Part shown: positions 58,415 to 64,000 of the stretch, piece by piece | Numbering within the stretch: the stretch's first letter is position 1 | Layout of the letters: every line of letters begins with the position of its first letter | NCBI RefSeq assembly: GCF_000616095.1 | Contig: NZ_BAMS01000003.1 | Coordinates: 186,001-250,000 of the forward strand | Length of the DNA: 64,000 bases | Direction of reading: 5' to 3' | Source: Sneathiella glossodoripedis JCM 23214 | GTDB lineage: Bacteria > Pseudomonadota > Alphaproteobacteria > Sneathiellales > Sneathiellaceae | Position numbers and translations under genes: made by a program | The notes under the pieces: model-generated | Databases searched by the model: none | What the model was told of the DNA's origin: nothing | What the model saw: the letters and a program-made list of their open reading frames with translations, nothing else

Positions 58415-60286
58415 ATGTTGGATGCGGTCGATATGTTGACAGATATTGTGCAGGTAAAAGGGGGCGCAAGGGTTCATATTGATCATAGCCGGGACTCTTA
58501 TCTTACTGATTTTGGAAAAGCTGTTCTTAAAGATCGCTATTTGTTGCCTGGTGAAAGTTTTCAGGATCTCTTTGGGCGTGTTGCCAGTGCTTATGGTGAG
58601 GGAGATGAGCATGCCCAGCGGATTTATGAATACATCAGTAAATTGTGGTTTATGCCCTCTACGCCTGTGCTTAGCAACGGTGGCAGCACTCGTGGTCTTC
58701 CTATCTCCTGTTTCCTCAACGAATCCGACGACAGTCTCAATGGAATTGTAGATCTTTGGACGGAAAATGTATGGCTTGCCTCAAAAGGAGGCGGCATTGG
58801 CAGCTATTGGGGTAATTTGCGTTCTATCGGTGAAGGTGTAGGTGCCGTTGGCAAGACATCAGGTGTGGTTCCCTTCATTAGAGTGATGGACAGTCTCACT
58901 CTCGCCATTAGTCAAGGGTCACTAAGAAGAGGTTCCGCTGCCGTCTACTTGCCTATTTCACATCCGGAAGTGGAAGAATTTATTGAAATCCGCCGGCCAA
59001 CCGGTGGCGATCCCAATCGGAAAACACCGAATTTGCATCATGGCATTCTCGTTTCCGATGATTTTATGCGCGCAGTTGAAGCGGATGAGGAGTGGGGGCT
59101 GACCAGTCCCAAAGACGGGGCCGTTGTCCGCAAAGTAAGTGCTCGTTCCTTGTGGATTCGGTTGTTGACCGCCCGTGTTGAAACGGGTGAGCCGTACATC
59201 ATTTTCAGTGATCGCGTTAATTCAATGGTGCCTGAGCATCATAAATTGGCGGGTCTAAGTGTGAAAACGTCAAATTTGTGTGCTGAAATAACGCTACCAA
59301 CCGGGCGTGATCACTTGGGTAATGATCGTACAGCTGTTTGCTGTCTTTCGTCCCTTAATCTTGAAACATATGAACAATGGAATTCAGAGGAAGGCTTCAT
59401 TGAAGATGTGATGCTGTTCCTTGATAATGTGCTGCAGGACTTTATTGATCGTGCGCCAGATGAAATGGCACGCGCAAAATATGCAGCCATGCGTGAGCGT
59501 AGTGTCGGCCTTGGTGTGATGGGCTTTCATTCCTTCCTGCAGGCTAAGCGAGTGCCGATGGAAAGCGTTATGGCCAAGGTTTGGAATAACAAAATATTCA
59601 CGCATATTCAGGAAAAAGTTAATGCTGCGTCCAAATCATTGGCTGATTTGCGCGGGGCTTGTCCAGATGCTGCTGATTATGGATTTAATGAGCGTTTCTC
59701 GAACAAAACAGCGATTGCGCCAACGGCTTCAATTTCCATCATTTGCGGGGGAGCAAGCCCTGGCATCGAGCCAGCTGCAGCCAATAGCTACACACATAAA
59801 ACACTCTCCGGTTCTTTTAATGTCCGCAATCCACATTTGAAGGCATTGCTTGCAGAAAAAGGGATGGATAATGAGGAGATCTGGTCCTCCATCACAGTCA
59901 ATGAAGGTTCAGTCCAGCATCTGGATTTTCTGGATGATCATGAAAAAGACGTATTTAAAACCGCTTTTGAGCTGGATCAGCGCTGGATAATTGAGCTTGC
60001 TGCCGATCGTACACCAATGATTGATCAGTCTCAGTCTGTGAATATCTTCCTGCCAGCAGACGTTCACAAACGGGATTTGCATCAAATTCATTTTCAGGCG
60101 TGGAAGCAGGGAGTTAAAAGCCTCTATTATTGCCGGTCCAAATCCATTCAGCGCGCTGAAGTTGTTGCAACCAAGGACAATATGCCTGACACGCTTAAAG
60201 AACTGGTGGCAGGCGCGGTTGCAAAACCAAAGCTTGAAGTCGTTGCTGAAAGCACTGATTATGAAGAATGTCTGGCCTGTCAGTAG
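58415..60286 (+). CDS. nrdA: ribonucleoside-diphosphate reductase alpha subunit
   Basis: 623 residues, class I large subunit that reduces NDPs to dNDPs. Active-site parts: RGLPISCFLNE (first redox Cys), SKGGGIGSYWGNLRSIGEG, TSNLCAEITLPTG (thiyl-radical Cys) and the C-terminal YEECLACQ with the CxxC reductant pair; LYYCRSK carries the radical-transfer tyrosines. The alphaproteobacterial type lacks a long N-terminal ATP-cone. Start at ATG 58415 after AAGGGTGATCAA fits best; ATG 58379 is possible. Paired NrdR boxes precede it. nrdB follows after 59 bp. Confidence 0.95.
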   Translation: MLDAVDMLTDIVQVKGGARVHIDHSRDSYLTDFGKAVLKDRYLLPGESFQDLFGRVASAYGEGDEHAQRIYEYISKLWFMPSTPVLSNGGSTRGLPISCFLNESDDSLNGIVDLWTENVWLASKGGGIGSYWGNLRSIGEGVGAVGKTSGVVPFIRVMDSLTLAISQGSLRRGSAAVYLPISHPEVEEFIEIRRPTGGDPNRKTPNLHHGILVSDDFMRAVEADEEWGLTSPKDGAVVRKVSARSLWIRLLTARVETGEPYIIFSDRVNSMVPEHHKLAGLSVKTSNLCAEITLPTGRDHLGNDRTAVCCLSSLNLETYEQWNSEEGFIEDVMLFLDNVLQDFIDRAPDEMARAKYAAMRERSVGLGVMGFHSFLQAKRVPMESVMAKVWNNKIFTHIQEKVNAASKSLADLRGACPDAADYGFNERFSNKTAIAPTASISIICGGASPGIEPAAANSYTHKTLSGSFNVRNPHLKALLAEKGMDNEEIWSSITVNEGSVQHLDFLDDHEKDVFKTAFELDQRWIIELAADRTPMIDQSQSVNIFLPADVHKRDLHQIHFQAWKQGVKSLYYCRSKSIQRAEVVATKDNMPDTLKELVAGAVAKPKLEVVAESTDYEECLACQ

Positions 60287-60345
60287 GCCAGATTTTCCCT
60301 GAAACAACCTGACTGATTATATTTTTTGCAAGATTAGAGTTTTCG

Positions 60346-61305
60346 ATGTCCCTGCTTGATGCAAAGCCTGTTTATAAGCCGTTTTCCTATCCTTGGTGTT
60401 ATGACGCCTGGTTAATGCAACAGCAAATCCACTGGCTTCCCGAAGAAGTCCCGCTCGCGGATGATGTAAAAGACTGGCACAAAAATCTGACTGAAGACGA
60501 GCAGCATTTGCTGACCCAGATTTTTCGTTTTTTCACCCAATCGGATATCGAGGTGAATAACTGCTATATGCGCCATTACACACGGGTTTTTCAGCCAACT
60601 GAAGTTCAGATGATGTTGGCAGCTTTTTCCAATATGGAAACGGTCCATATTGCTGCTTATTCGCATCTTCTGGATACGATTGGTATGCCCGAAACTGAGT
60701 ATTCTGCCTTTCTGAAATACAAGGAAATGAAAGACAAATACGACTACATGCAGCAGTTTAATGTGGACAATCTGTCAGAAGTTGCGAAAACACTTGCGGT
60801 GTTCGGGGCGTTTACAGAAGGGTTGCAACTGTTTGCCAGTTTTGCAATTTTGCTTAATTTTCCGCGTCATGGAAAAATGAAGGGAATGGGGCAGATCGTT
60901 ACCTGGTCCGTTCGGGATGAAACCCTTCATTGTAATTCCATAATCAAACTGTTTCGGACCTTCATTTCGGAAAATCCGGATATCTGGACAGAAGAATTCC
61001 AGAAGGACCTTTATAAAACCTGTGAAGAAATTGTCTCTCATGAAGATGCGTTCATCGATCTGGCCTTCGGTGCTGGCCATATTGAGGGTATAACAGCAGA
61101 GGAAATCAAAGCCTATATCCGTTACATTGCAGACAGACGGTTGACCCAACTGGGGTTGGATCCGATTTATCATTTGGAGCGCAACCCGCTGCCTTGGCTG
61201 GATGCGATTTTGAATGCGGTTGAGCACACAAATTTCTTTGAAAACCGGGCAACTGAATATTCCAAAGCGGCCACGCGTGGCACTTGGGATGAAGCCTTTA
61301 GCTAA
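60346..61305 (+). CDS. nrdB: ribonucleoside-diphosphate reductase beta subunit
   Basis: 319 residues, small subunit with the di-iron/tyrosyl radical centre. Radical Tyr105 in METVHIAAYSHLLDTIG is the equivalent of E. coli Tyr122, so class Ia rather than Ic. Iron ligands: glutamates in the FFTQSDIEVNNCYMRHY region, AFTEGLQLFASFAIL and SVRDETLHCNSIIKLF. C-terminal tail for binding NrdA is present. It ends in a bidirectional hairpin. Confidence 0.95.
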   Translation: MSLLDAKPVYKPFSYPWCYDAWLMQQQIHWLPEEVPLADDVKDWHKNLTEDEQHLLTQIFRFFTQSDIEVNNCYMRHYTRVFQPTEVQMMLAAFSNMETVHIAAYSHLLDTIGMPETEYSAFLKYKEMKDKYDYMQQFNVDNLSEVAKTLAVFGAFTEGLQLFASFAILLNFPRHGKMKGMGQIVTWSVRDETLHCNSIIKLFRTFISENPDIWTEEFQKDLYKTCEEIVSHEDAFIDLAFGAGHIEGITAEEIKAYIRYIADRRLTQLGLDPIYHLERNPLPWLDAILNAVEHTNFFENRATEYSKAATRGTWDEAFS

Positions 61306-61317
61306 TATGGAAAACAA

Positions 61318-61348
61318 TAAAGCGGATCACTTCAGATCCGCTTTATTT
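61318..61348. terminator. terminator between nrdB and the VPLPA-CTERM genes
   Basis: AAAGCGGATC, ACTTCA, GATCCGCTTTATTT; perfect 10-bp stem with A/T flanks on both sides, so it can serve both convergent units. Confidence 0.85.
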
Positions 61349-61369
61349 GATGAGAGATCATTATTGTTG

Positions 61370-61975
61370 TTATAGCAAGAGCGGTTTTTTCTTTCTCCGC
61401 CAACCCAATAGCCCTAATATTCCCATTCCAGCAGCATAAAGTGAAAATGCCGCCGGTAAAGGTGTGGCGATTAACTCAGGCTCTCGCCAGGTGGTTTCTA
61501 AGAAGGTGACTTTTTTGTCATCTTGTGTTGGGTCAAATTCGAAACTAACCGAACGAATAAGAAGGTTGGAATACACATTGAGAGAAATGCCGTAATCACT
61601 TGAGTTTTCACCTATAGGGGTAGGTTCAGGTATTATCTGAGGATTTCCTTCAGAGTTTTCTGTAAGCTGAAATTCAGCTTTGAGACTAATGGATGCACAA
61701 GAATATAGAAAACAGGGCCTCAAAATAGGTTCGGCAAAACGAAAGATGATTTTTTCACCTTTACTAAAAAAGGAATCTCCTACACCTAACCCGGTTTCCG
61801 ACCTGAATATAGCGTTTTCCTGGCTTTCGCTATTGATTCTCAGAAAGTCGTTATAATTATAGATCCCATTGCTCACTTCCCCGTCGATTCTAAGGTCAAT
61901 GTTTACAGTGGCCGCAAAAAGACTTGATGCATGAATACTGATGAGCAGTAGAGCACTTGATACTAATTTAAACAT
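61370..61975 (-). CDS. VPLPA-CTERM sorting domain protein (second in pair)
   Basis: 201 residues. Signal peptide (MFKLVSSALLLISIHASSLF), an exported beta-rich middle with no family I know, then the C-terminal sorting signal TPLPAAFSLYAAGMGILGLL, ending in a basic tail GWRRKKKP. Such proteins are cut and anchored or released by an exosortase of the alphaproteobacterial type; none is in the window. The ATG at 61975 is preferred over an in-frame TTG. It lies just behind its homologue. Confidence 0.82.
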   Translation of the reverse strand: MFKLVSSALLLISIHASSLFAATVNIDLRIDGEVSNGIYNYNDFLRINSESQENAIFRSETGLGVGDSFFSKGEKIIFRFAEPILRPCFLYSCASISLKAEFQLTENSEGNPQIIPEPTPIGENSSDYGISLNVYSNLLIRSVSFEFDPTQDDKKVTFLETTWREPELIATPLPAAFSLYAAGMGILGLLGWRRKKKPLLL

Positions 61976-61993
61976 GATACTTACTTTCAAATA

Positions 61994-62596
61994 TTAGCTA
62001 AATATTTGTGCCTTGCGGCGTTTTCTCCAGCCCACCAGTCCAAGTACAGCCATGCCGGCAGCATATAACGGCAGTGCAGCTGGTAACGGAGTTGCGACTA
62101 CGGAAACTTCCTGTATCAGGAGATCTTTGCAATTCCCAATTCCTTCAATCACGAAAGCGAGAATATTTGTAGCTCCATATTCCAGATAGAGAGTGTTGCC
62201 ATTAATGGAGTGGTCTATATCAAATTCCTCATTGTTTTGAGAGTATCCGGTAACGGTGATTTGTGCCGGGTTTACGTTATCTGGTGAAAGTGTCAGATAT
62301 TTAATCACTACGGGTTCACTGAACTCGAATCTCAAGCTCTCAGTCTTGTTAATCGCGCGAGAGTTCGAATAGTTAGGCACTGCAACACCAAGTCCACTTC
62401 CATTGTTTTTTGTTATTTTAGGTGTGCCGATTTGGCCACTAAATGGGGTGACAGTTAGCTTGTTCCCCTCGAATATTTCATATGGCAGGCTTTGAAAGTT
62501 TCCCATGCCGCCATCATCCAGAGGAATTACAGCGGCAGTTGCATTGAGAGTTGGGGATAGCAGCAGCAAAGCCGTTGCCAGAAGTATGTTTCGCAT
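61994..62596 (-). CDS. VPLPA-CTERM sorting domain protein (first in pair)
   Basis: 200 residues. Signal peptide (MRNILLATALLLLSPTLNAT), beta-rich exported part (KNNGSGLGVAVPNYSNSRAI and SLRFEFSEPVVIKYLTLSPD), and the sorting tail TPLPAALPLYAAGMAVLGLV then GWRKRRKAQ. The body resembles the general PEP-CTERM architecture but no known enzyme. Same strand as the next gene, with start and stop about 20 bp apart, so a two-gene operon. Divergent from the exported protein at 62678. Confidence 0.84.
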   Translation of the reverse strand: MRNILLATALLLLSPTLNATAAVIPLDDGGMGNFQSLPYEIFEGNKLTVTPFSGQIGTPKITKNNGSGLGVAVPNYSNSRAINKTESLRFEFSEPVVIKYLTLSPDNVNPAQITVTGYSQNNEEFDIDHSINGNTLYLEYGATNILAFVIEGIGNCKDLLIQEVSVVATPLPAALPLYAAGMAVLGLVGWRKRRKAQIFS

Positions 62597-62677
62597 AAAA
62601 TTTCCTTCCATAAAATAGACGTAATACGCAGAATGTTTGGATAGGTGACGATCAAGTCAGCGATTCGTGAGGATTTA

Positions 62678-63769
62678 ATGCGGTTAATTACGGCCTGTTT
62701 GTTTCTGATTTTTAGTGGCTGGGGGCATAGTCCTCTTTGGGCGGAAGAGGTGACTTCCGGTGACGAGCCGCAAATCTCACTCCGCCAGCAAATAAAACCG
62801 ATCGTAATAGAAAATGGTGGCCAGTCATCGCGGCTAAACCAACTGGACCTTCTGTACCTGATGGGATCAGAAGAAATTCAGGTAAAGGTTTCGGGAGGTT
62901 GTACGGAAGAGGTAATCGAAACCAATATCCATAGCCGCGGTGAGTACCTTGCTCAACTGTTAATCGGGTATGGTACCGATATCGACAGTTATTGGAGCAA
63001 AACAGTTTATGTGGGGGACGATCGGACGATATCTTCAAGAGAGGAAAATGTGTCTTTACCTCTGCAGTTAAAAATGTTCAGTGGTACATCCTATCGCATA
63101 GAACCGCTTGAGATTTTGGCTGAAAAGGTCAATGAATTTGAGGGGCAGGTTGAGAGAAAGCTTAAATTTTACCAAGAAAGTTGGGTGACAAAAAAGGAAT
63201 TACCTGTTCGCCTTGAAGTGATCTGCCAGCCATATGAGTATAACAAGGTTTTGGATAAACTTCAGTTGCTCCAAAAAAGGAGCAGAGTCAAAAATCAGAA
63301 ATTTTCCCTTCCGATAAAGTACATGGGTGATCCGGCTCTAAAGGCTTCGGCTACAAAACGGCTTGCCATGACGGGTAGTTCTGTTTCGATATCGCGCCCA
63401 TTTCGTTTGAGTTCTGTTCAAATTCTGGAAGGGCCCAGAAATTTAAGAGGAATTTGCCCTCTGATTGGCGAATTCAAGGCCCGCCTCTTTGGTGAGGGGC
63501 AGGGCGAGGTGCGCCTTCATGCGCGGTATGGGCAGAACAAAAAAATGATAAGTGAGGCTGTCTCGTTCAGCGGTCCATACCAGGATATCGGCTTTAAATT
63601 GTTGACGGAGCGCAAACCCAGAAGTTCTGATGGAATTCAACAGCTTGAAAAACTGGTTTTGCATGTAGAGGGAAGATCGGCAGAGGCAGAGAAACATGCC
63701 TTATTCTCTCAGAAGCGGAAAAGTCCTCCTTATCTTTGGCAATTTGCCTGCATTAATTTGACTGAATAG
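62678..63769 (+). CDS. hypothetical exported protein
   Basis: 363 residues. Signal peptide (MRLITACLFLIFSGWGHSPL, cleavage likely at LWA-EE). The mature part has no domain I recognise, with several Cys-containing segments (GGCTEEVIETNIHSRGEYLA, LEVICQPYEYNKVL). GAGGATTTA precedes the ATG. Divergent from the VPLPA-CTERM pair by about 80 bp. The role may relate to envelope or matrix; this is only context. Confidence 0.65.
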   Translation: MRLITACLFLIFSGWGHSPLWAEEVTSGDEPQISLRQQIKPIVIENGGQSSRLNQLDLLYLMGSEEIQVKVSGGCTEEVIETNIHSRGEYLAQLLIGYGTDIDSYWSKTVYVGDDRTISSREENVSLPLQLKMFSGTSYRIEPLEILAEKVNEFEGQVERKLKFYQESWVTKKELPVRLEVICQPYEYNKVLDKLQLLQKRSRVKNQKFSLPIKYMGDPALKASATKRLAMTGSSVSISRPFRLSSVQILEGPRNLRGICPLIGEFKARLFGEGQGEVRLHARYGQNKKMISEAVSFSGPYQDIGFKLLTERKPRSSDGIQQLEKLVLHVEGRSAEAEKHALFSQKRKSPPYLWQFACINLTE

Positions 63770-63868
63770 TTCGCAGTGCCTCTTTTAGAGTGGTGTGAAT
63801 CTATTATTGAGTTGAGCTCAATTTAATGATAGTTAGATGAATAGAATGGCTGAACTGAGGGTTAGGGA

Positions 63869-64000
63869 ATGCAAAATAAAGTCACAAAATTGCAAAAAAC
63901 TGAGGAGCCTAATCCTAAGCCACGCCGGAAACGAAGGTCGCTGAGGAGAGCCGCCGTGAAATATTGAAAGTAGCCGCGAGAGAGCTGGTTAGTTCAAACG
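63869..64000 (+). CDS. TetR-family regulator, partial, probable frameshift
   Basis: Only the first about 43 codons are in the window. From the ATG (GAGGGTTAGGG before it) a basic N-terminal stretch PKPRRKRRS is read; the frame then stops at TGA. One base added near 63940 gives AEESRREILKVAARELVSSN, the opening helix of a TetR helix-turn-helix, running off the window end. The shift is at a G after TC. Confidence 0.65.

Noticed and set aside
58151-58612. 153-codon open frame on the minus strand over the nrdA start
   Set aside because: No family resemblance, and it lies opposite the nrdA start and NrdR boxes; a shadow.

Overview
The window reads as chromosome of an alphaproteobacterium, probably a free-living, respiring heterotroph of moderate GC. 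The evidence is the gene families present: COQ9, a GapR-type DUF2312 protein, DUF1244, a zinc-less 42-residue L36, a 42-residue aa3-oxidase subunit IV, the three-gene proton-translocating transhydrogenase, and alphaproteobacterial NrdA/NrdB. Sneathiella- or Kordiimonas-like bacteria would fit, but that is only an impression. I found no tRNA, rRNA, CRISPR array, prophage or insertion sequence.

Layout. 0.1-12 kb is fatty-acid and acyl-CoA metabolism with regulators: a dienoyl-CoA-reductase-type flavoprotein, LysR, acyl-CoA dehydrogenase, MaoC-like protein, TetR, a histidine kinase, DUF2332, HIT, a periplasmic 5'-nucleotidase and an acyl-CoA synthetase. 12-25 kb holds a methyltransferase, rpmJ, glycolate oxidase glcDEF, pyruvate kinase, an N-formylglutamate amidohydrolase/YbdK pair, DUF1244, gapR-like, class II aldolase and a small protein resembling phage Acb2/Tad1 hairpin proteins. 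24-37 kb holds a 3-hydroxyacyl-CoA dehydrogenase, a 1150-residue indolepyruvate ferredoxin oxidoreductase, a sugar epimerase, paired thioesterases, oligoendopeptidase F, the small cox gene and pntAA-pntAB-pntB. 36-44 kb is signalling: an orphan Cache protein, two tandem paralogous hybrid kinases (5TM-LYT, HisKA, HATPase, REC, HPt) and a PAS-PAS-GGDEF protein. 44-57 kb is mixed: Bcr/CflA transporter, ArsR/SRPBCC pair, XRE-MmyB regulator, hydrolase, rpsU, def-COQ9-dehalogenase, purEK, a diguanylate cyclase, ubiX, two DUF465 proteins, Usp and an alanine:sodium symporter. 58-64 kb has nrdAB under apparent NrdR boxes, two VPLPA-CTERM exoproteins, an exported protein and the start of a TetR gene.

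Two points matter most. First, the gene at 50494-51225 is an SDR-like protein that carries both halohydrin dehalogenase signatures (T-x4-F-x-G and S-x12-Y-x3-R). Second, about ten otherwise intact genes are broken by single-base shifts, nearly all at short homopolymers; this looks more like consensus sequence error than gene decay, and the affected genes are annotated across the break.
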